Source: Myxococcales bacterium
GTDB taxonomy: Bacteria > Myxococcota > Polyangia > Fen-1088
Direction of reading: 5' to 3'
Assembly (NCBI GenBank): GCA_003153875.1
Contig: PMBY01000246.1
Location: forward strand, 1,322-8,422
Length of the DNA: 7,101 nucleotides
The notes beneath the pieces were generated by a model. The model was not told the origin of the DNA. It did not search any database and worked only from the letters and a program-made list of their open reading frames with translations. Made by a program: the position numbers and the translations under genes. Below, in pieces: positions 1 to 4,570 of the stretch; position 1 is the stretch's first letter; every line of letters starts with the position of its first letter.

Positions 1-401
1 AGCTCCTGCGCCGAGGTCACGCCCAGAATCACGCTCACGCGGTCGCGCGGCAGATCCTTCCACGAACCGCCGCACGCGTCTTCCAGAACCTGTTGCGCCA
101 CGATGAGCGCGAGGAGCTGGTTGGTGTCGGTGGAGGGAAGAATCGACGGTGGCACGCCCCACTCGACCGGGTCGAAGTCCACCTCGGGCAGAAACGCGCC
201 CCGCTTGCAGTAGGTCTTGTCGCGCGCGCGCGGGTCCGGATCGTAGTAATCGTCAATCAGCCAGTGGCTGGCCGGCACATCCGTGATGAGATCGCGGCCG
301 GCCAGGATGTCGCGCCAGAAGCCGTCCTTCTCGATCGAGCCCGGGAAAAGGGCGGCAACCCCGACCACGGCAATGGGCTGGTGTTTTGGATGGGTCTTCA
401 T
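1..401 (-). CDS. PUFA-synthase-type polyketide synthase, N-terminal part of ketosynthase (partial)
   Basis: This is the beginning of a large multidomain type I synthase; the gene runs off the left edge after 133 codons. The ATG at 401 is preceded in frame by a TAG two codons upstream, so translation starts here or further in. Residues 9-21 (PIAVVGVAALFPG) are the opening strand of a beta-ketoacyl synthase domain. They are followed by FWRDILAGRDLITDVP (28-43), SHWL (45-48), DDYYDPDP (50-57), KRGAFLPEVDFDP (66-78), WGVPPSILPSTDTNQLLAL (81-99) and the start of the ILGVTS strand (125-130). The SHW...DYYDPDP...RGAFLPEVDFDP series is typical of PfaA-like omega-3 fatty-acid synthases and related glycolipid synthases, rather than ordinary modular PKS. 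The catalytic Cys and both His lie outside the window, so activity cannot be judged. The protein would be cytoplasmic, condensing malonyl units on tandem ACPs further along. No clear Shine-Dalgarno precedes the ATG. PfaA versus another iterative PKS is undecided. Confidence 0.87.
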   Translation of the reverse strand, partial: MKTHPKHQPIAVVGVAALFPGSIEKDGFWRDILAGRDLITDVPASHWLIDDYYDPDPRARDKTYCKRGAFLPEVDFDPVEWGVPPSILPSTDTNQLLALIVAQQVLEDACGGSWKDLPRDRVSVILGVTSAQE

Positions 402-437
402 ACGCTACGCGCAACGGCCAGGCGGCCGGGAGCGCGG

Positions 438-443
438 AGTATA
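438..443 (-). promoter_or_regulatory. Candidate -10 element for the synthase gene
   Basis: Read on the minus strand, the bases spell TATACT, five of six matching the sigma-70 consensus, about 36 nt before the synthase ATG at 401. The hexamer 17 nt further upstream (GGGTTC, 461-466) is a poor -35. A GGGG/CCCC hairpin (444-456) lies between the two. Only the -10 is convincing, so this is a weak call. Confidence 0.3.
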
Positions 444-611
444 GGGGAGAAACCCCCCAAGAACCCGCCCAGGTTGAGGCGCGGGTGTCGGCGCGAGGAC
501 GCTGTGCGTTGCGGGCGGCCGTCGCATGCCACAAAGGCGGTTTACGCAGAATTCTTTGTCGTCCATCTTCGATGGCAGACGGCATGAAGAAAGTGGGTCC
601 TGCAACAGCCA

Positions 612-650
612 CGCATGGGGGTGTCTCAGGGGACCAATTACACCCATGCG
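612..650 (+). promoter_or_regulatory. Imperfect inverted repeat at the methyltransferase start (operator or mRNA hairpin)
   Basis: The left arm at 612-624 reads CGCATGGGGGTGT and the right arm at 640-650 reads ACACCCATGCG. They are complementary over all 11 bases of the right arm, with two extra Gs in the left arm. The 15-nt loop (625-639) contains an AGGGGA Shine-Dalgarno-like run (628-633). The right arm ends 2 nt before the ATG at 653. It could be a dimeric repressor site for autoregulation or a translational hairpin; the sequence does not decide. Confidence 0.5.
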
Positions 651-652
651 AC

Positions 653-2092
653 ATGGTTGAAACCCTTGCCGCCCTGTCTGCTGGCTATCGCAAGCACACG
701 GGCGACGCACACAAGAAATCGTGGGGGCAGTTCTTCACCGGACCCCAAATTGCCGCGTTCATGTCCTCACTGCTTGAGGCTCCTCGGCGCGGGACCGTGC
801 GCATTCTGGATCCTGGGGCGGGCACGGGCGTCCTTGGGATCTGCGCGACGAACGAAATTCTCGGACGATTCGCTGCGCGGGTTCACCTCACGGCCGTAGA
901 AAAGGAACTCGGGGTGGCCAAGATTCTGCGCAAGTCATTGGCGGTCGCGCAGCGGCGCTGGGGCGAACGCTTGCAGTACAACGTGGTCGAGGACGACTTC
1001 CTCGATCTTGCCCGCCGCGAACGCCAGATCGCGAACTTCGACTACGCCATCGGCAACCCGCCGTACTTCAAGATGTCGCCCAGCGACGCTCGCGGCGGTG
1101 ACGCGCCCAACGCCTACGCGCGTTTCATCGAAGTCGCGCTTGGGATGCTTGCCGATGGCGGACAGCTCTGTTTCATCATTCCGCGCAGTTTTTCGTCCGG
1201 CTGCTACTTCAAGAACTTCCGACGACGTCTTCACTCTGTCGCTCGGCTGGATCACGTGCATGTGTTCGGGTCGCGGATCGATGCCTTCCGCCAAGATGGC
1301 GTACTCCAGGAAAACATCATCGTCTTGTACAAGAAGACCCAGGCGCCGAGCGCCTCGGTGCTGATTTCGTCGTCGCAAGGGGAATCGGACCTGGCAGAGC
1401 GCGGAATCCACAGTGTGCCGCGCACCCGCGTGATTGCCGAGGCACGTGACTCGTCTTTGTTCCTGCCAACGAATTCCCGCGACCTTCGGGTCATGGACCT
1501 GGTTGCCGGATGGACCGCCACGTTGGCAACCATGGGGCTCGAAGTGTCGACCGGCCCCGTGGTGCCATTTCGCGCGGAACATTTCTTGCGCCAGAAATCT
1601 TCGACCAACACGGTGCCACTCCTTTGGCTGCAGCATGTGCGGCCGGGCCAAGTGACCTGGCCGCTCGACAATGGTTTCCGCAAGCCCGAGCACATCAAGC
1701 GGAGCGCAGGATCGAAGCTCCTTGTTCCCAATCGCACCTACGTTCTCGTTCGTCGCTTTTCAGCCAAGGAAGACACGCGGCGACTGGTGGCAGGCCCGTA
1801 CCTGGCTGGCAGCCTCCCCGGCGCCCTGCTGGGCCTGGAAAACCACGTGAACTTCGTCCATCGGCCTGGTGGCGAAATATCGCCCCGTCAGGCGATGGGA
1901 CTGGCTGCCCTTTTCAATTCAGAACTGATCGATGCCTACTTCCGAATTTCCAGCGGCAACACGCAGGTCAGTGCCACGGAACTGCGCGCGCTGCCGCTGC
2001 CGTCGGTGGCCGCGCTCGATGCCATCGCGACGCGAGTGTGCAAAGGACAATCAGCAGACGCCGCGGTGAATGGGGTGGTGAGCGAAGAATAG
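653..2092 (+). CDS. Eco57I/PstI-type N6-adenine DNA methyltransferase (solitary)
   Basis: This 479-residue enzyme would transfer a methyl group from S-adenosylmethionine to adenine N6 at a specific DNA site. The catalytic half reads in order: motif X KSWGQFFTGPQIAAFM (22-37), motif I DPGAGTG (53-59, AdoMet binding), acidic AVEKE with E83 (motif II), DDF near 114-116, and the catalytic NPPYF (135-139, motif IV). The C-terminal half should be the target-recognition domain and ends with GNTQVSATELRALPLP (435-450), a signature I associate with the Eco57I-class enzymes including PstI/BsuBI methylases. I chose the ATG at 653 because motif X then lies 22 residues in, as usual for the family. Starts at 584 or 572 are in frame but add unconserved sequence and lack a better ribosome site. 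No restriction endonuclease lies beside it; the next gene is a convergent VapC whose stop is 2 nt away. It may be an orphan regulator of chromosome methylation, a protective antirestriction enzyme, or a relic of a restriction-modification pair. Class is sure; target site is not. Confidence 0.88.
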   Translation: MVETLAALSAGYRKHTGDAHKKSWGQFFTGPQIAAFMSSLLEAPRRGTVRILDPGAGTGVLGICATNEILGRFAARVHLTAVEKELGVAKILRKSLAVAQRRWGERLQYNVVEDDFLDLARRERQIANFDYAIGNPPYFKMSPSDARGGDAPNAYARFIEVALGMLADGGQLCFIIPRSFSSGCYFKNFRRRLHSVARLDHVHVFGSRIDAFRQDGVLQENIIVLYKKTQAPSASVLISSSQGESDLAERGIHSVPRTRVIAEARDSSLFLPTNSRDLRVMDLVAGWTATLATMGLEVSTGPVVPFRAEHFLRQKSSTNTVPLLWLQHVRPGQVTWPLDNGFRKPEHIKRSAGSKLLVPNRTYVLVRRFSAKEDTRRLVAGPYLAGSLPGALLGLENHVNFVHRPGGEISPRQAMGLAALFNSELIDAYFRISSGNTQVSATELRALPLPSVAALDAIATRVCKGQSADAAVNGVVSEE

Positions 2093-2094
2093 AC

Positions 2095-2529
2095 TCACCT
2101 TGCACCGGGAAGCGGTGACAGCGGGAAGCCCATGCGGGTCGCGGCGTCGCGCATGCGGGTGTCGTTGGTGCACAGGGGCCAGGAAGCGCATTGTGCGGCG
2201 GCGGCCAGGTGGATGGCATCAAGGGAGCGCAGGGCCACATCCGGGTGACAGCCGGCCAGAATGGCATGGGCGCGCTCGAATATCGAACGAGTGATTGCCA
2301 CCAGATTGAGACGCCGATGCTTCAGATCGTCTTCCATCTGCCGCCAAGCTGCCTGGCGATGTCGAGTCGTGATGGAACCTTCACGTTCCTTGCGCAGCAA
2401 AGCCGAAAAGCACTCAGACAGGGCCAACTCGGCCGACCAAACGATCTGGCCGTCGACCATATCGGCATAGAACACGCTGTCGGACTCACGCACCAGTAGC
2501 TTCACCAGGATCGCGCTGTCGAGATACAT
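2095..2529 (-). CDS. vapC: VapC-like PIN-domain toxin ribonuclease
   Basis: This 144-residue protein is a PIN-domain nuclease. The expected acidic metal-binding residues are present: D4 in MYLDSA, E39 in LALSE, D104 in SLDAIHLAAA and D123 in TND. Family members are Mg2+/Mn2+-dependent RNases, commonly cutting tRNA or rRNA and arresting growth when the antitoxin is degraded. The ATG lies 1 nt after the vapB stop (TAG-C-ATG), so the two are probably co-transcribed and translationally coupled, with no strong ribosome site of its own. Its stop codon is 2 nt from the stop of the convergent methyltransferase. Length fits the family and all catalytic positions are intact, so it should be active. The RNA target cannot be predicted. 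Confidence 0.88.
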   Translation of the reverse strand: MYLDSAILVKLLVRESDSVFYADMVDGQIVWSAELALSECFSALLRKEREGSITTRHRQAAWRQMEDDLKHRRLNLVAITRSIFERAHAILAGCHPDVALRSLDAIHLAAAAQCASWPLCTNDTRMRDAATRMGFPLSPLPGAR

Positions 2530-2530
2530 G

Positions 2531-2764
2531 CTAGTCGCGGCCGTCGCGGTCCTGGCGGATGATGGTCTGGGCAGAGGGACCGGCTTTTCGCGGAGACACG
2601 GCCAAGAGACGCCGGTTTACACGGTAGGTCGCGCGCACAGGTGGGATGCCCACCAACTTGGCCTTGGGCCGGCCGTCCGACGTGATCACAATCTCCTCAC
2701 CGGCTGCAGCCCGATCCAGCAACTCGGACAGTCTGGCCTTGGTGGTGCGCACGTTCGCGATCAT
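2531..2764 (-). CDS. vapB: VapB-like (Phd/YefM fold) antitoxin
   Basis: This 77-residue antitoxin opens with IANVRTTKARLSELLDRAA (2-20), followed by GEEIVITSDGRPKAKLVGI (22-40), the N-terminal DNA-binding and dimerisation fold of the Phd/YefM group. The basic and polar tail (about 42-77) should wrap the VapC active site. It neutralises the toxin and, as a complex with it, normally represses its own promoter. A GTG start nine codons upstream (2791) is possible on paper. I prefer ATG 2764 because the family begins with this M-I-x-N-V-R pattern and because a good promoter lies between the two starts, placing 2791 outside the transcript. The stop is 1 nt before vapC. Confidence 0.87.
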   Translation of the reverse strand: MIANVRTTKARLSELLDRAAAGEEIVITSDGRPKAKLVGIPPVRATYRVNRRLLAVSPRKAGPSAQTIIRQDRDGRD

Positions 2765-2770
2765 AGTCTT

Positions 2771-2799
2771 AGTGTAGTCCCATGTGACCACACGGGCAA
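2771..2799 (-). promoter_or_regulatory. vapBC promoter with embedded operator-like palindrome
   Basis: On the minus strand the order is TTGCCC (2799-2794), a 17-nt spacer, and TACACT (2776-2771), both near sigma-70 consensus. Transcription would begin 7 nt past the -10, at about 2764, which is the A of the vapB ATG, so the mRNA may be leaderless. The spacer contains TGTGGTCACA (2792-2783), a 4-2-4 palindrome well placed for repression by the VapBC complex. Confidence 0.6.
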
Positions 2800-2804
2800 G
2801 ATGT

Positions 2805-2824
2805 GATCGGCCGTGACGGCCATC
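2805..2824. repeat. Short inverted repeat in the vapB-dehydrogenase spacer
   Basis: GAT-C-GGCCG (2805-2813) and CGGCC-ATC (2817-2824) are complementary around a TGA loop, with one bulged C, giving an 8-bp stem. It lies just upstream of the vapBC -35 and 15 bp before the divergent dehydrogenase -35. It could be an operator serving either promoter or a chance GC-rich hairpin. Confidence 0.3.
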
Positions 2825-2838
2825 TCTTCACTGTCGCG

Positions 2839-2866
2839 TTGAACTTCCGGCAACAAACCGTATACC
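2839..2866 (+). promoter_or_regulatory. Promoter of the broken aldehyde dehydrogenase gene
   Basis: TTGAAC (2839-2844) and TATACC (2861-2866) are separated by 16 nt, a plausible sigma-70 promoter. Transcription would start near 2873, leaving a leader of about 27 nt before the ATG at 2900. Confidence 0.5.
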
Positions 2867-2888
2867 ATTTGCCAAGACTCAACCCTAC

Positions 2889-2894
2889 GAGGTG
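2889..2894 (+). promoter_or_regulatory. Strong ribosome binding site for the 2900 start
   Basis: GAGGTG lies 5 nt before the ATG at 2900, the clearest Shine-Dalgarno in the window. It fixes 2900 as the original start of the dehydrogenase gene even though only about 13 codons of that reading frame remain meaningful. Confidence 0.6.
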
Positions 2895-2899
2895 CATCC

Positions 2900-3342
2900 A
2901 TGGCAGCGGCGGACGTGAAAGCGCGCATTGATGGGCTTTGCAGATGTCGCTGTTTTCGGTCGAGCAATTTGGTCCCGTGGTTCCTGTCGCGGTCTACGAC
3001 GACATCGCCGAGGTCATGGATTTCATCGAAAACTCGAACTATGGGCAGCAAGCCAGTGTGTTCGGCCACGACGCCAAGGTGGTCGGCCCCTTGGTGGATG
3101 TCCTGGCCAATCAGGTCTGTCGCGTGAACCTGAATGCCCAATCGCAGCGCGGCCCGGACGCCTACCCGTTCACGGGCCGCAAAGACAGCGCCGAGGCCAC
3201 TCTGTCAATCTCCGATGCCCTACGCTGCTTCTCGATTCGCAGCATGGTAGCCGCGCCCGAGGATGAAACCAACCGCGACCTTCTGCGCGACATTTTGCTC
3301 GGGCGCACGTCGAATTTCATAAGCACCGACTATCTGTTCTAG
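2900..3342 (+). pseudogene. NADP-dependent aldehyde dehydrogenase (GapN-type), internally deleted remnant
   Basis: Two pieces of one gene appear joined out of frame. From the ATG at 2900 the frame reads MAAADVKARIDGL and then loses sense. From about 2938 another frame reads EQFGPVVPVAVYDDI, NYGQQASVFG, NQVCRVNLNAQSQRGPD, PFTGRKDSAEATLSISDAL and ends STDYLF at 3342. This is the C-terminal ~130 residues of an aldehyde dehydrogenase, from the conserved E-x-F-G-P turn onward, and the GRKDSAE/ISDAL pattern fits GapN-type non-phosphorylating glyceraldehyde-3-phosphate dehydrogenases. In this superfamily (about 480-500 residues) roughly 370 residues are missing, including the NADP fold and the catalytic Cys and Glu, so the remnant cannot be an active enzyme. 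A TGA at 2929-2931 lies upstream in the C-terminal frame. A separate short protein from ATG 2944 is possible but lacks a ribosome site. The substrate assignment is less certain than the family. Confidence 0.8.
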
Positions 3343-3464
3343 TGTTTTTCCTGGCTAGTCGCGCGCAGTTCTCGGCGTCCGGAGCGGTAGGTGCCGATGC
3401 TCACCATGATGAGCGCCAGGGACAAAAGCGCGCCGCCCAGGGTGGCAGAGCGCGTGCTCTCCAT
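3339..3464 (-). CDS. Possible small membrane protein or C-terminal fragment of one
   Basis: This 41-codon frame encodes one clear hydrophobic helix (about residues 8-26, LGGALLSLALIMVSIGTY core) followed by a basic tail RSGRRELRA and a polar end. Most third codon positions are G or C, as in neighbouring genes. Its TAG shares the CTAG at 3339-3342 with the stop of the dehydrogenase remnant, the same tight tail-to-tail arrangement seen elsewhere in the window. The helix plus R-x-x-R-R-x-L tail loosely resembles the last helix of DUF202-type inner-membrane proteins, which suggests a remnant that lost its 5' part. The frame stays open only about 15 codons upstream of the ATG before a TGA, and no ribosome site is visible. 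It may also be a chance ORF. Confidence 0.35.
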   Translation of the reverse strand: MESTRSATLGGALLSLALIMVSIGTYRSGRRELRATSQEKH

Positions 3465-3526
3465 GAGACCAGCATGGGCAAGAAGCTGCGGGCCTTTGGC
3501 CGATGACGATTTTCAGGGTCCGCATG

Positions 3527-3540
3527 ATTCGCTGGCGAAT
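3527..3540. repeat. Perfect 6-2-6 palindrome upstream of the hydrolase
   Basis: ATTCGC-TG-GCGAAT is a perfect inverted repeat ending 34 bp before the hydrolase ATG at 3575. It could be a dimeric regulator site. No -35/-10 pair of good quality was found around it, so function is unproven. Confidence 0.3.
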
Positions 3541-3574
3541 GCCGCAGCAACCAGGATCGACTATCGTCTTGTCC

Positions 3575-4495
3575 ATGAACGAGGCTACCGGCTGCCCAAC
3601 GAGCGGGACTCCCGCAACTACACGCGCCCCTGATGGGCGACGAATCGCGTATTGCGAATATGGTCGCAAGGGCGGGTACCCGGTCTTGTTCTGCCAGGGG
3701 GCACCGAGTTCTCGCCTTATGCATCCTGATGAAACCATCACGTCCACGCTCGGAGCCCATCTGGTGGTCATCGACCGGCCGGGGTTTGGACGCTCTGATC
3801 CCATGCCCGGGCGGCGGCTTGTGGATTTCGCGGCGGACGTAAAGCAGGTCTTGGCTGAACTCGGCATCGCTCGCTTCTCGGTGGCAGCAGTCTCGGGTGG
3901 CGGACCTTATGCGGCGGCGGTGGCGCACACTCTGGGCGCCCAGGTTCTGGCCCTTGCGCTGGTGAGCTGCAGTGGTCCACTTGGGACCAAGGGCGTGCTC
4001 GTGGGTGCGAATTGGAAACGCAGAGCCGGCTATTGGATTGCGCGCCACACGAATCCAACTGTCATGAAGTGGGCCATGCGCCTTACGGACAATCCCGAGC
4101 AAGGGGCAGAGGGATTCATGGCGGCCTTCCTGCGCCACAACCCGGCCGCGGACCAGGCCCTGTTGGCGCGCCCCGATGTCCGCGCGCTGTACCTGCGCAA
4201 TTTCGAGGAGTCCCAACGCCAGGGAATCCAGGCATTCGCCGAAGAAGTGTGTTTGGCTTCAAGGCCTTGGGGCTTTGCCCTGGATGGAATTGGCTGCCCG
4301 GTTGACATCTGGCACGGGATCCTCGATTCGAGCACACCGCTGGCAATGGCTCGCGAAATGGCGCGACAGTTCCCGAATTGCCAGACGCACTTCCTGGAGG
4401 GCGAAGGTCACTTGTTCATCTACGGCGAGCGCTGGCGCGACATTCTGCTCCGGCTGCTAGACAGAAGCGGTCGGCCCGCCGCGCCGCCGGACTAG
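3575..4495 (+). CDS. Alpha/beta hydrolase
   Basis: This 306-residue protein has the full alpha/beta-hydrolase layout: strand and oxyanion loop VLFCQGAPSSR (37-47, the family's HGTPGSR-like loop), VVIDRPGFGRSDP (64-76), the nucleophile elbow AAVSGGGPYAAA with S107 (104-115), a helical cap (about 140-235), the acid loop WHGILDSSTP with D251 (246-255), and the base in EGEGHLF with H279 (275-281). The catalytic triad Ser-Asp-His is therefore complete. The first small residue of the usual G-x-S-x-G elbow is Ala, which the fold tolerates. It lacks a signal peptide, so it is probably cytoplasmic and cleaves an ester, epoxide or related bond; the substrate is unknown. ATG 3575 is chosen because the protein is conserved-looking from the DGRRIAY strand (20-26). 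An in-frame ATG at 3503 would add 24 basic residues. Neither start has a good ribosome site. It is followed after 75 bp by the cytochrome gene, probably a separate unit. Confidence 0.85.
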   Translation: MNEATGCPTSGTPATTRAPDGRRIAYCEYGRKGGYPVLFCQGAPSSRLMHPDETITSTLGAHLVVIDRPGFGRSDPMPGRRLVDFAADVKQVLAELGIARFSVAAVSGGGPYAAAVAHTLGAQVLALALVSCSGPLGTKGVLVGANWKRRAGYWIARHTNPTVMKWAMRLTDNPEQGAEGFMAAFLRHNPAADQALLARPDVRALYLRNFEESQRQGIQAFAEEVCLASRPWGFALDGIGCPVDIWHGILDSSTPLAMAREMARQFPNCQTHFLEGEGHLFIYGERWRDILLRLLDRSGRPAAPPD

Positions 4496-4515
4496 CGCAC
4501 GAATTGCGCCGAAAC

Positions 4516-4537
4516 GGGACGCACGAAGTCCCCTTTT
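4516..4537 (+). terminator. Weak intrinsic terminator after the hydrolase
   Basis: GGGAC (4516-4520) pairs with GTCCC (4528-4532) around a 7-nt loop and is followed by C-TTTT. The 5-bp stem is short and the U-run is brief, so termination would be leaky. Its position 20 bp after the hydrolase stop supports the call. Confidence 0.35.
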
Positions 4538-4541
4538 CTCC

Positions 4542-4570
4542 TTGCGCGCGGCCCGCACGCGCGGCCTAAT
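4542..4570 (+). promoter_or_regulatory. Low-confidence promoter for the cytochrome gene, with 8-bp direct repeat
   Basis: TTGCGC (4542-4547) and CCTAAT (4565-4570) are separated by 17 nt. GCGCGGCC occurs twice, at 4546-4553 and 4559-4566, 13 bp apart. If this promoter is real, transcription would begin near 4577 and the ATG at 4580 rather than 4571 would be used. Matches to consensus are modest. Confidence 0.25.

Larger units (their letters stand above)
402..652. other. Divergent intergenic region between synthase and methyltransferase
   Basis: This 251-bp spacer lies between two divergent genes. An open frame continues upstream from the methyltransferase through most of it, but the conceptual residues resemble no domain and include an Arg/Ala/Cys-rich run typical of noncoding GC-rich DNA. 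I therefore treat it as noncoding. It holds a TATACT box on the minus strand (438-443), a GGGG-AGAAA-CCCC hairpin (444-456) and a long inverted repeat next to the methyltransferase ATG (612-650). No RNA gene was recognised. Confidence 0.55.

Noticed and set aside
444..456. GGGG-AGAAA-CCCC hairpin as a terminator
   Set aside because: It has only a 4-bp stem, no following T-run and no gene ending nearby on either strand.
93..587. Plus-strand open frame opposite the synthase start
   Set aside because: It is antisense to a convincing ketosynthase reading frame and its translation shows only low-complexity Arg/Gly/Val sequence.
386..652. N-terminal extension of the methyltransferase frame up to an ATG at 386
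   Set aside because: It overlaps the synthase start on the other strand, has no domain similarity and would push motif X more than 110 residues into the protein; the family normally has a short N-terminus.
935..1693. 252-codon minus-strand frame opposite the methyltransferase
   Set aside because: The plus strand carries all methyltransferase motifs; the antisense frame has no supporting start signal or domain.
2531..2791. Longer vapB beginning at GTG 2791
   Set aside because: A good promoter with its -10 at 2771-2776 lies inside this extension and the added residues do not match the family N-terminus.
2761..3141. Minus-strand frame overlapping the vapB upstream region and the dehydrogenase remnant
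   Set aside because: Its sequence opposite 2938-3141 is the complement of clear aldehyde dehydrogenase coding sequence, and it contains no recognised domain.
3401..4216. Long 271-codon minus-strand frame opposite the hydrolase
   Set aside because: It mirrors the hydrolase coding sequence, which has a full catalytic triad; the antisense product is Arg/His/Pro-rich with no recognisable motif.
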